From the NCBI GenBank assembly GCA_903970295.1, contig CAJCHQ010000502.1:1-12379 (forward strand): a DNA stretch of 12,379 nt, read 5' to 3'. Source of the stretch: Bryobacterales bacterium. GTDB lineage: Bacteria > Cyanobacteriota > Vampirovibrionia > Obscuribacterales > Obscuribacteraceae. Both the position numbers and the translations under genes were made by a program. Shown piece by piece: positions 1-6,437 of the stretch (the stretch's first letter is position 1; every line of letters starts with the position of its first letter). Under the pieces are notes generated by a model that made no database searches, was not told the DNA's origin, and was given only the letters and a program-made list of their open reading frames with translations.

Positions 1-125
1 GCGCCTCCGCCTCCACCTGTATCCGCTTTGCCCGGCAGACTGCAGACGAGAGCCAGGAATAAGGAAGCTATCAGGCAAACTGTCTTAGATCGCATTTTGG
101 CAGAACCTCTGGTGTTAGATAGCAT
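1..125 (-). CDS. Secreted Gly-rich protein, N-terminus only (runs off left edge)
   Basis: Reading leftwards from ATG at 125, an open frame runs to the window edge (41 codons visible). It encodes a basic N-terminus (MRSK), a hydrophobic core (VCLIASLFLALVC) and a likely cleavage region around GKADT, followed by a Gly run: a typical Sec signal peptide on a Gly-rich mature protein. A second in-frame ATG at 95 gives the more canonical signal peptide and has AGAGG ten bases upstream, so it may be the real start. The first ATG has only a weak site. It begins 11 bases (or 41 for the second ATG) after the stop of the 569-aa membrane protein, so the two are probably co-transcribed. Small secreted Gly/Ala-rich proteins next to TrbL/VirB6-like genes can be pilin-like (VirB2/TrbC), but too little is visible to say so. 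Confidence 0.7.
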   Translation of the reverse strand, partial: MLSNTRGSAKMRSKTVCLIASLFLALVCSLPGKADTGGGGG

Positions 126-136
126 GAGATTAGCTT

Positions 137-1846
137 TCAACTTATTGCCCCCTGGCGTGCAGTGGCGAAGTTTTGACCGGCAGAACCTCCTGCCGAAGGC
201 GCACCGGCACTGGCACCACCACCGGAGGCACCAGAATTCGACGCTTGCGTCTTTTCCATTAATTGGTCGACCATATCACCTGGTTTGAAGTCCAGAGCCA
301 TAAAGGGTACGTAGCCGAGCATCACCATAAAAGCGGCAAATACCATGGTTTCCCATGGACCGTTGGTTGGTTCTCCCATCTGTCCAAGCCATTGCAAACG
401 AGTCGACATAACGAGCAAAATGACAGACCACCAGAATCTCCAGAGGACCAGATTCATCAGTCCCTCCAGCCAATTGCTGAAGACAGGCCTGAACAGCTGG
501 CCGATCGATTCTGGATAGGCAAGAAATGCAGCCGCCATCGGCCCCATCAAAAACATATAGCAAGCCATGACGACCTGGTAAGAAGCGAGGATCATCAAAC
601 CGTTATTCAAAAGCATTTGAAAAGATGCATAACTGGCTTGCATAGTGGCATCCATCGCTGTCTGCGATTGCTGCTTCTGGGCCACTTGCACCAAACTCAT
701 GCCGGCATTGGGATTAGTAATCGGCGTTGCCCATGCCTGAATTGCACCAAATTGAATTTGCTGGGTGACTTCATAAGTCAACGAATTACCCACATCGATG
801 CCGTAGCTGACGATCACTTGAGTAGCTGGAATCAAAAACACAGCCACCGCGCCGCGCAAAATACCAGTAAAGGGCGACTCGGTTTCTTGATTCATGACGC
901 CGAACTTGACCACGCTTTTCCATTGACTCATCACGGCTCCAGGCAAAACCAGAAGAAAAGCAAATGGCAGAAAGACAGCGTGCCACATCTGCTGGACCAT
1001 CCAAACCGCCTGAGATACGGTCTTTGTATCTGCTGATGAGGAGGTGGGAGAGCCCGCGTCTTCGTTAGCGACATTGATCAGGTAGGTCTGCATGATGCCC
1101 AGATTGCCGCTGAATTGTGCACTACCGGCGCCACTAGCGGCTTGACCTAAAGATTGTGTACCACCTTGCAGTTGAGCCTCGAATTGGTGAATATTCGGAT
1201 TCAGCATCTTGCCGGCGGCCCGGTGAGCGGCATCAAAAGTAGATTCCTGGGAAGGCAGATCGCCTGCCGGTGCTCCAGTCAATTTTGGATTGTTCTGAAG
1301 TGCGGCTGGGCTGAAGCCCGTGTTTCCTTGCGGTTCAGGATTGTGCAGAGGATCCACTCTGAATGGGGTCGTTTTGGGCGGTCCCCAGTCATTCAACATC
1401 CAGTTCGGGTATTGAGTGAAAAGCGGTTGCTTGACCGGGTCGGGCGAGACAGCTTGCCCGTCTTTGGCTTGCTGGGCGACTGTCGGCGTATTCTGAACTG
1501 TCGTCGATGGGTCTTTACCGCCACTTACCATGCCACCTTGTTGTGGCGTTTGATAATTATCCGGCGGATCCTGACCTGATTCTTTTTGCCCCTGAATCGC
1601 TTTTTCTTCAACCCCGGTTTGCACATTCTCCTCGTAAGAATTGTTTCGGGCATCAGTAAAGCAAGGAGTGTGGGCGCTACTTGATCCACCGGCTGAACCA
1701 CTGTCTCCTGAAACACTTGTCGCGGTACCCAGCATGCCTGATTGCGCATCGGAAGGTATGGCAGAGATTCCCAGCCACACGGGTAGAAAGAACAGCACCA
1801 ACAGTCCGGGCACTCTTAACGACTTTGACGTTTGTCCATTTTTCAT
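137..1846 (-). CDS. Polytopic membrane protein, TrbL/VirB6-like (conjugation/type IV secretion-like)
   Basis: 569 residues. A basic N-terminus and hydrophobic stretch at about 11-33 look like a signal peptide ending near SDAQ. Residues about 35-270 are a low-complexity Gly/Ser/Gln/Pro-rich region predicted to lie outside the membrane. The C-terminal half holds roughly five hydrophobic segments, near 288-306, 328-350, 415-445, 468-482 and 500-518, with several Trp. The last 35 residues are a Gly/Ala/Ser tail. Several membrane spans followed by a Gly/Ser/Ala-rich tail is the general layout of TrbL/VirB6 inner-membrane proteins of conjugation and type IV secretion systems. No diagnostic residue was recognised, and the long secreted N-terminal part is unusual for that family. 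The ATG at 1844-1846 has no clear Shine-Dalgarno sequence; it was chosen because the signal peptide begins there. It lies 66 bp downstream of peptide A and just upstream of the secreted Gly-rich gene, all on the same strand, suggesting one transcript. The family call is inference. Confidence 0.8.
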   Translation of the reverse strand: MKNGQTSKSLRVPGLLVLFFLPVWLGISAIPSDAQSGMLGTATSVSGDSGSAGGSSSAHTPCFTDARNNSYEENVQTGVEEKAIQGQKESGQDPPDNYQTPQQGGMVSGGKDPSTTVQNTPTVAQQAKDGQAVSPDPVKQPLFTQYPNWMLNDWGPPKTTPFRVDPLHNPEPQGNTGFSPAALQNNPKLTGAPAGDLPSQESTFDAAHRAAGKMLNPNIHQFEAQLQGGTQSLGQAASGAGSAQFSGNLGIMQTYLINVANEDAGSPTSSSADTKTVSQAVWMVQQMWHAVFLPFAFLLVLPGAVMSQWKSVVKFGVMNQETESPFTGILRGAVAVFLIPATQVIVSYGIDVGNSLTYEVTQQIQFGAIQAWATPITNPNAGMSLVQVAQKQQSQTAMDATMQASYASFQMLLNNGLMILASYQVVMACYMFLMGPMAAAFLAYPESIGQLFRPVFSNWLEGLMNLVLWRFWWSVILLVMSTRLQWLGQMGEPTNGPWETMVFAAFMVMLGYVPFMALDFKPGDMVDQLMEKTQASNSGASGGGASAGAPSAGGSAGQNFATARQGAIS

Positions 1847-1912
1847 AGAGAAAGTTGTCTCGCTTATTTGATTGAACTTTGAACCAGACCAGATTCGGTA
1901 TTTGAATTGCTG

Positions 1913-2143
1913 TTAGCTCAGCTCGCTCGATCTAACAGACGCAGGAGGAAGACCTACACCAAAGTCGTTGTTGTAACAGCGCCGGTAGATCTCACTCATG
2001 CTCACATTCTTTTGCCCAAATTCTGCCAGGTGTAAGCCATCCGTTTGGGCAGCCTGGGAGACTTTTACCGCTAATGGCTTGGGTCTTCGAATTGAACCAA
2101 AAAGTTTGCTAACTAAGCTTTTGATGCTAATCTGTCTGTTCAT
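1913..2143 (-). CDS. Small peptide A with DFGVGLPP motif
   Basis: 76 residues, no recognised family. The N-terminal part is basic and amphipathic; the C-terminal part carries DFGVGLPP at residues 60-67, followed by a nine-residue tail. A second gene at 2613-2816 encodes the same eight residues near its C-terminus. The two also share M1, Q4, K13, L14, I18, P23 and L24, with conservative changes at 3, 7, 8, 10 and 11. In the motif, six of eight codons differ between copies and every difference is silent, which supports real translation and selection on the peptide. The start is set by GAGGA eight bases upstream of ATG 2143, matching the GAGG-plus-AAAATG arrangement in the other copy. There is no signal peptide or membrane span; Cys57 is the only Cys. 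It has a shared palindrome upstream and is followed by the membrane gene. A RiPP-like precursor, signal peptide or small effector are possibilities; the function is unknown. Confidence 0.75.
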   Translation of the reverse strand: MNRQISIKSLVSKLFGSIRRPKPLAVKVSQAAQTDGLHLAEFGQKNVSMSEIYRRCYNNDFGVGLPPASVRSSELS

Positions 2144-2279
2144 TTTCGTGGTCCTCGTAGGAACTTGGAAGAGTCGAAGGTGGCGTCTTTATGCGCCGCG
2201 CGAACCATCAAATTTTGTTTAGTAAGAACCGGCTGATAGGCTGCCGGATGGAGAACTCGGATTTCTTTGAGTTGATTCA

Positions 2280-2314
2280 AGATTAGGTGACCCTCGTTAC
2301 GTGAACGTGACGAA
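2280..2314 (-). promoter_or_regulatory. Operator-promoter region of peptide A
   Basis: An imperfect palindrome at 2293-2314 reads, on the + strand, CTCGTTACGT, then GA, then ACGTGACGAA. Seven bases further on in the leftward direction is TAATCT (2285-2280), a plausible -10. The same palindrome, the same seven-base gap and the same TAATCT occur upstream of peptide B (2964-2998). No good -35 is visible, so the palindrome may bind an activator. Transcription from here would give a leader of about 130 bases before ATG 2143. A two-base centre makes an RNA hairpin unlikely, so a DNA-level site is favoured. Confidence 0.6.
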
Positions 2315-2412
2315 AAATTGCCAGAGCCCGCCGTGACCCTAAAAATTGGTAGAAAAGGCAGGCTTTTTAAATTGTCGAAGAGCTGATTGCACAAAAATGC
2401 ACCAAACACAGT

Positions 2413-2448
2413 AACCCCGCTGCCCGTTCATCGGGGCGCAGGGTTTTT
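2413..2448 (+). terminator. Terminator-like hairpin reading rightwards
   Basis: An interrupted stem pairs AACCC (2413-2417) with GGGTT (2441-2445), GC (2419-2420) with GC (2438-2439) and CCCG (2423-2426) with CGGG (2432-2435), around loop TTCAT. A run of five T follows at 2444-2448 on the + strand. Read leftwards, no T run follows. All nearby genes read leftwards, so this terminator has no obvious upstream gene. Confidence 0.4.
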
Positions 2449-2612
2449 GTGTCCATGACCGCTGGTCATGGCCTCCTTTGCTTGGGAATTTTTTAAACTG
2501 CTAAAAGCGATTCAGGGAGTTCTCTAAGGCAACTCGGAATTTGACTTTGCATTGACGGTGAAAACAGAGCCACACCACATGCAGTGGCAGATTGCAGTCA
2601 CTGACTAGCGAT

Positions 2613-2816
2613 TTAGCAATTGGCCATTGGTGGCAGACCAACACCGAAATCAGTGGCACTGAATTTATTATCGCTATTGTTGTCAGAACCAGACGATTTG
2701 CCGTAAGCAGACGACGAGCGGTTCGTATGAAGAAGTTCGAAGGGCAACGGCTCGCTGACATCGATAGCAGAATTCAACTTGAAGAGGAATTCACGAACCT
2801 TAGCTTGCTTTTCCAT
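2613..2816 (-). CDS. Small peptide B with DFGVGLPP motif
   Basis: 67 residues starting MEKQ; no recognised family. The motif DFGVGLPP is at 56-63, followed by a four-residue tail ending in the only Cys (C67). A Ser/Asn/Asp-rich, probably flexible stretch (about 33-50) separates it from an amphipathic N-terminal segment that matches peptide A at M1, Q4, K13, L14, I18, P23 and L24. The ATG at 2814-2816 is preferred over the in-frame ATG at 2831 because GAGGG lies eight bases upstream of it, and the 2831 codon overlaps that site. Motif codons differ from those of peptide A at six of eight positions, all silently. The same 22-bp palindrome lies upstream (2977-2998). No signal peptide or membrane span. 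It lies downstream of the histidine kinase gene on the same strand, with 320 bp between, so it probably has its own promoter. Function unknown. Confidence 0.72.
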   Translation of the reverse strand: MEKQAKVREFLFKLNSAIDVSEPLPFELLHTNRSSSAYGKSSGSDNNSDNKFSATDFGVGLPPMANC

Positions 2817-2963
2817 TTTGTAAACCCTCATTGGTCAGGAAGAGACGAAACAGGCGAGCACGACTTGCTGCCGGTGTGCAGAATGTTTTTGGTAAGCCTG
2901 GCTCCTGGGACTGGTTGCCGGGCGACTGAAGTGGGGGAGTTCCACCAATCTCTTGGTGATTAG

Positions 2964-2998
2964 AGATTAAAACACCTTCGTTACGTGAACGTGACGAA
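2964..2998 (-). promoter_or_regulatory. Operator-promoter region of peptide B
   Basis: A palindrome at 2977-2998 has + strand arms TTCGTTACGT and ACGTGACGAA around GA; nine of ten arm positions pair. Leftwards, seven bases separate it from TAATCT (2969-2964). The 21 bases 2978-2998 are identical to 2294-2314 at peptide A, and similarity continues through the -10 region to about 2957. The predicted leader to ATG 2816 is about 140 bases, otherwise unlike that of peptide A. Confidence 0.6.
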
Positions 2999-3107
2999 GT
3001 CAAGATCAATTTGGCGTGCGCGTTTTTGAGCGTCTGTCACTGTTTACGCGATCGAGCTCAGCCTTAGAGTCAATTCAACAGATGTGACGGAGTAGGGTGC
3101 GATCGCG

Positions 3108-3136
3108 AAGCGGTGTGCGAACGTTCTTCGCCGCTT
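3108..3136 (-). terminator. Hairpin after the histidine kinase gene
   Basis: It starts directly after the TAG at 3137-3139. Arms AAGCGG (3108-3113) and CCGCTT (3131-3136) pair, with an inner CGAA (3118-3121)/TTCG (3127-3130) helix and a four-base bulge between them on one side. No T run follows on the leftward strand, so it is at best a weak or factor-assisted terminator or an mRNA 3' end stabiliser. Confidence 0.25.
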
Positions 3137-4999
3137 CTACAAAGCGGCATCCAATTCATTTATGGGCGCTACCGGAACAGACGCCTGGCGCATCGGTATT
3201 CTGAACCAGAACGAGCTGCCACCTGAGGAAGTTCCCTCGACGCCAACCTTGCCACCATGCGCGTCTATGATTGCTTTGCAAATAGCTAATCCCAAACCCG
3301 AGCCTTGCTGCTCGCCTTCTCCACCACGATCCAATTGTTTGAACTTCTGAAAGATGAATTCAGCTTTGTCCGGGGGTATACCCGGACCCTGATCGATCAC
3401 ACGCACTTCGATTTCTGGATTCTTAGAGGTTTCGTCTCCAATTTGGCGGCAGGAGATAAAGACTGTACCTTCATTGGGCGAAAATTTTATGGCGTTATTG
3501 ATCAAATTCAAGATCACTCGGCGTAAGCGGGCAGCATCGACTTGCGCATATAGATCGTGAGCGTCGACTACAATTTTAATTTTCTTGCGGTCCGCCCAAC
3601 CGAACATAAGATCGACTGCTTGCTGCGTGACCTCGGAGAGAGAGGTGACTTTGCAATCCAGAACGAAACTGTGAGATTCGATGCGATCGATTTCAATCAA
3701 ATCATTGATCATACTTTGCAGGACTTTAACCGAACCATCAGCTTTGGCGATCATATTGACGCCTTTTTCGCTCAACACACCGAGGTGGCCATCGGTGAGT
3801 AGTTCAAGAGTGATACCCAATGAGTTCAAAGAAGAGCGCAAGTCATGATTGATCATCGCCAAAACATCGGCCTTCAATTTTTCCGATTCTTTTCGCTCGG
3901 TTACATCGTGAGCCACACAAAATATTTTCTTCTCGCGCTCAGACCATTGGGCGGTGACAGCCAGAAACAAGTATTGTCCTTGCTTGTTTTTGAATCTCGC
4001 TTCAAATGTCAGGTCGCGAGGACTGCTTTGGCATTTTTCGAAATTTTCAGAAATACTGCTTTTATCGTCATTGTGTGCAATCGTTAGAAGTCCGGTGCCC
4101 AGCAAAAAATCTGGCGTATAACCAAGAATGCGCGCGGCGGGATTGATTTGCAGGATGCGCAATCTTTGATCCAGGGTAAAGATCATGTCGGCGGCATTTT
4201 CGATCGTCGCCCGTTCTTTTTGCTGCGATATCGCTAATTCACTGGATAGATTATGGATCACGTTATCTAAGGTGGCCAATTCATCGGTACCCGCGAGCGG
4301 CTCCTCGAGCGGTCGGCCGATGGCGATATTGCTTGTATTGAACATAAGTACTTGCATACGGTTGGCGAAAATACGACTGAGAAGCAAGGCCATAGATATG
4401 GCTAGAATGACATTCAAAAAAGAGCCGATTTCGATCAACTCAGTCATTCGTTTGCGACTGGCCGCTTGCTCCAATCGATATTGCTCGTATTCGTCACTTC
4501 TTTTGTCGATTAACTCTTTGCCGGCACTATTCATGCGACTGATAAAGTTATTCAGATGAGAAAGTGCACGCAGATTGGCGATCGGGTCGCTCATCCGGCC
4601 CATATCGCGAGCTTGGATCAAAAGCGCTCTCGTGTCATCGATCAAAGAAATGAAAGTTTTGACTTGTTTGGACAACTCGGGATCGGCTTCGAACATTGTT
4701 GCTAGAAGGTTCCTGTCGCTCTCGAGCTTTTGGAGATTGAGATCGAACACTGCCGCTGAATGCTGATCTCGCGTAGCCCGTCCAGTAGCAAGACTGCCAA
4801 CCGCATTGAAAGCGTCATTAAAAACATCGCTTGTGCGCCTGAGCGCCTGGTCAGAGCGCGCTACCTTCTCGCTCGCCTTTTCGGTTTCGTCTAAATTGAC
4901 CTTCAAAAGCGCGACAAAAATTAGCTGCACGCAGAGTGGCACAATGATTAGTAGTGCCGTTTTGTGTGCAAGTTTTAGAGAGACATTTGGAAAAGCCAC
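3137..4999 (-). CDS. Membrane sensor histidine kinase (HAMP-PAS-HisKA-HATPase)
   Basis: About 620 residues from a GTG at 4999. Membrane spans lie near 15-33 and 192-208, enclosing a mostly helical extracytoplasmic sensor region of about 155 residues. A HAMP linker (about 209-260) and a PAS domain (about 263-370) follow. The HisKA segment has phospho-acceptor H385 in MINHDLRSSLN. The ATPase domain has an N box (NLINNAIKF, about 498-506), G1 (DQGPGIP, about 536), an F box (FIFQKFKQLDR) and G2 (GSGLGL, about 566). All catalytic motifs are intact. The frame stays open to ATG 5164, but that would run through the start of the response regulator on the other strand and encode a Cys/Ser-rich segment unlike a membrane anchor. 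No in-frame ATG lies between there and the sensor region, so GTG 4999 is my best guess. Divergent from its presumed partner regulator; the stimulus is unknown. Confidence 0.9.
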   Translation of the reverse strand: MAFPNVSLKLAHKTALLIIVPLCVQLIFVALLKVNLDETEKASEKVARSDQALRRTSDVFNDAFNAVGSLATGRATRDQHSAAVFDLNLQKLESDRNLLATMFEADPELSKQVKTFISLIDDTRALLIQARDMGRMSDPIANLRALSHLNNFISRMNSAGKELIDKRSDEYEQYRLEQAASRKRMTELIEIGSFLNVILAISMALLLSRIFANRMQVLMFNTSNIAIGRPLEEPLAGTDELATLDNVIHNLSSELAISQQKERATIENAADMIFTLDQRLRILQINPAARILGYTPDFLLGTGLLTIAHNDDKSSISENFEKCQSSPRDLTFEARFKNKQGQYLFLAVTAQWSEREKKIFCVAHDVTERKESEKLKADVLAMINHDLRSSLNSLGITLELLTDGHLGVLSEKGVNMIAKADGSVKVLQSMINDLIEIDRIESHSFVLDCKVTSLSEVTQQAVDLMFGWADRKKIKIVVDAHDLYAQVDAARLRRVILNLINNAIKFSPNEGTVFISCRQIGDETSKNPEIEVRVIDQGPGIPPDKAEFIFQKFKQLDRGGEGEQQGSGLGLAICKAIIDAHGGKVGVEGTSSGGSSFWFRIPMRQASVPVAPINELDAAL

Positions 5000-5025
5000 T
5001 AAGATGAGCCAGACTGAGCCCGTGC

Positions 5026-5033
5026 CATAATAT
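5026..5033. promoter_or_regulatory. Shared divergent promoter core between kinase and regulator
   Basis: The AT-rich CATAATAT on the + strand gives TAATAT or CATAAT as -10 for the regulator, about 30 bases before ATG 5061. On the - strand it gives TATTAT about 30 bases before the proposed GTG 4999. The two -10 elements would overlap. Neither gene shows a clear -35 or a strong Shine-Dalgarno sequence, so both are likely controlled at this point. Confidence 0.4.
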
Positions 5034-5060
5034 ACCCCAGAGAACTGACCAACCAAAACG

Positions 5061-5741
5061 ATGGCAAAAATACTCCTAGTTGAAGACAATTTGGCGCTGG
5101 CAGAGGCGGTGCAAGAGGCATTAATGACCCAGGGGCACGTTGTTGAGCACGCCTTGGAGGGCAATGAAGGTCTCGACCGGTTGAAACTTTACTTCTATGA
5201 CCTCGCCATTCTCGACTGGATGCTGCCAGGTCTAACCGGTGTCGAGATTTTATCCCGCTACCGGGGCGAAGGTGGCAAAGCGCCGATTCTCATGCTCACT
5301 TCTAAGGACCAAATCTCCGAAAAAGAATTTGCTTTTGACGCCGGCGCCGACGAATATCTAACCAAGCCTTTCAACTCCCGCGAACTCCTCGCCCGTGTGC
5401 GAGCGCTTATGCGTCGTCCACCGTTGGTGCAAAAGAAAATTTTCGAATGCGGTTATCTGGCAGTGGATGTCAACGCGCGCACGGTCACAAAACAGGGCCA
5501 ACCAGTAGATCTGGCCGCCGCGGAATATGCTCTCCTCGAGCTTTTCATCCGCAACCCAGGTAGAATTTTCAGCTCAGAGGAACTGCTCAGTCGCGTCTTC
5601 GTCTCCGATGCGGCCGCAGGCGACGAAGCCGTTCGCCAACGCATTCTCAGATTACGCAAGAAAATCGACGCCGAAGGCTTGGACTCTCCAATCAAGACGA
5701 TCAAAGGCTTTGGCTATAAATTGGAATGGGCTAATTCCTAA
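5061..5741 (+). CDS. OmpR/PhoB-family response regulator
   Basis: 226 residues, normal for the family. The receiver domain (1-117) has the acidic pair E8/D9, phospho-acceptor D52 in LDWMLP, T80 in MLTS and K102 in TKPF, so it should accept phosphate. The C-terminal winged-helix domain (about 125-222) has the family pattern AAEYALLELFIRNPGRIFSSEELLSRV cut short here: AAEYALLELF, then GRIFSSEELL, then the recognition helix region ending in TIKGFGYKLEW. ATG 5061 gives the standard MAKILLVEDN opening. It is divergent from the histidine kinase, the obvious partner, and convergent with the His-rich protein gene (gap 21 bp). PhoB-type regulators bind direct repeats of 11-bp period; such a site occurs at 6405-6422, making that gene a candidate target. 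The signal sensed is unknown. Confidence 0.95.
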   Translation: MAKILLVEDNLALAEAVQEALMTQGHVVEHALEGNEGLDRLKLYFYDLAILDWMLPGLTGVEILSRYRGEGGKAPILMLTSKDQISEKEFAFDAGADEYLTKPFNSRELLARVRALMRRPPLVQKKIFECGYLAVDVNARTVTKQGQPVDLAAAEYALLELFIRNPGRIFSSEELLSRVFVSDAAAGDEAVRQRILRLRKKIDAEGLDSPIKTIKGFGYKLEWANS

Positions 5742-5762
5742 CTGCAGTCGAATGCCAGTAAT

Positions 5763-6293
5763 TTACACCTTTAAATGCGGCGGAGCTGAATGCGGCGTGG
5801 CCGGATGAACACTCTCATGAATGTTTTTGCTACTATCCAGCAAGTGATTCAAATTTCCATGTTTGACCGCTTGCTTCACATCGATCACTTTTTCCACCGT
5901 ATGCACTATTGGCTGCACTGACTCGGGCAAGTGTTTGGCAGCCTCTTTCGCTGCATCGGTGATGATCATTTTATGCACACCAATTGGTGTAGCCGAAATC
6001 ACTTTCCCGGCGTCCCCGATAGCCCGAACGACGTCCTTCTTATCAACGTGCCCGGTCTTGGCTGACTGCACTACAGTTTTGACCAGATCCACTCCGCCCT
6101 TGCCACCATCAGTTTCATTTTTAACGATCTTCTTCGCTTCGTTAGTGGCGCCTTCTTTGATTGCTTTGCCAGCCTTGGAGTGGAATAGCTTTTGCGCGTG
6201 GTCTTGCACTTCATGCAGCAAGTAATGATGCGCCTTTTTGTGCGGGTCTGGCGGAGTGTCACTTTTTGGTCTCTGTTGTAGCTGCTCAAGCAT
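5763..6293 (-). CDS. His/Lys-rich hypothetical protein, 176 aa
   Basis: No family recognised. About 16 of 176 residues are His, with many Lys and Ala, few hydrophobic stretches, no signal peptide and no clear membrane span, so it is probably a soluble, basic, largely helical protein. Segments such as AKEAAKHLPES and VEKVIDVKQAVKHG suggest helices; both ends are Pro/His-rich and probably disordered. The start is supported by GGGAG eight bases upstream of ATG 6293. It is convergent with the response regulator and divergent from the TPR gene. The upstream region has a Pho-box-like promoter, so expression may respond to phosphate or another signal sensed by the adjacent two-component pair. His-rich basic proteins can bind metals or polyanions such as nucleic acid or polyphosphate; for this protein that is speculation. 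Confidence 0.8.
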   Translation of the reverse strand: MLEQLQQRPKSDTPPDPHKKAHHYLLHEVQDHAQKLFHSKAGKAIKEGATNEAKKIVKNETDGGKGGVDLVKTVVQSAKTGHVDKKDVVRAIGDAGKVISATPIGVHKMIITDAAKEAAKHLPESVQPIVHTVEKVIDVKQAVKHGNLNHLLDSSKNIHESVHPATPHSAPPHLKV

Positions 6294-6388
6294 AGTATTT
6301 GCTCCCTGTTCCTCTCATAACTCGTCTTCTAGCTCGCGTTTGCCGGGATGGAGTTAAGTTTCCGGCGCTGCCTCATGCCAACACACCT

Positions 6389-6422
6389 TTTATAGGAACT
6401 CCAGATAACAATCAGATAACAG
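6389..6422 (-). promoter_or_regulatory. Pho-box-like promoter of the His-rich protein
   Basis: Read leftwards: CTGTTAT (6422-6416), four bases CTGA, TTGTTAT (6411-6405), ten bases, then TATAAA (6394-6389). The 7-4-7 arrangement (11-bp period) and the ten-base gap to the -10 match the published layout of E. coli PhoB-dependent promoters (consensus repeat CTGTCAT). A transcript would start near 6382, giving a leader of about 90 bases to ATG 6293. The site also lies only 15 bases before the TPR gene start, where bound protein could repress. Confidence 0.5.
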
Positions 6423-6437
6423 TGGGAATATTCAGGC

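Larger units (their letters stand above)
2144..2612. other. Gene-poor stretch between the two peptide genes
   Basis: No convincing gene. It holds the leader of peptide A (2144-2279) with a small CCGGC/GCCGG hairpin at 2229-2247, the operator-promoter (2280-2314), a terminator-like hairpin (2413-2448), a perfect eight-bp hairpin at 2453-2471 (arms CCATGACC and GGTCATGG, loop GCT), and the untranslated tail after peptide B. Open frames here are short and lack a usable start site. Confidence 0.5.
2817..3136. other. Gap between histidine kinase and peptide B
   Basis: No gene supported. It contains the leader and operator-promoter of peptide B (2817-2998), then about 110 bp without recognised content, then a hairpin directly after the kinase stop (3108-3136). 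Confidence 0.5.

Noticed and set aside
263..1036. Long rightward open frame antisense to the 569-aa membrane protein
   Set aside because: His/Arg-rich low-complexity translation with no domain or start site; the opposite strand has a signal peptide and membrane spans.
2453..2471. Perfect eight-bp hairpin with AGGAGG beside it on the - strand, as a possible mini-gene start
   Set aside because: AGGAGG is 2 or 15 bases from the available ATGs, and the resulting frames (13 and 29 codons) have no features.
2501..2761. 86-aa leftward frame overlapping peptide B
   Set aside because: Shifted frame over peptide B without a ribosome binding site; peptide B has paralogue and codon support.
3099..3106. 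GCGATCGC, the cyanobacterial HIP1 octamer
   Set aside because: A single copy was noticed; HIP1 is meaningful only when highly repeated.
5000..5164. N-terminal extension of the histidine kinase to ATG 5164
   Set aside because: It overlaps the conserved start of the response regulator and does not look like a sensor N-terminus.
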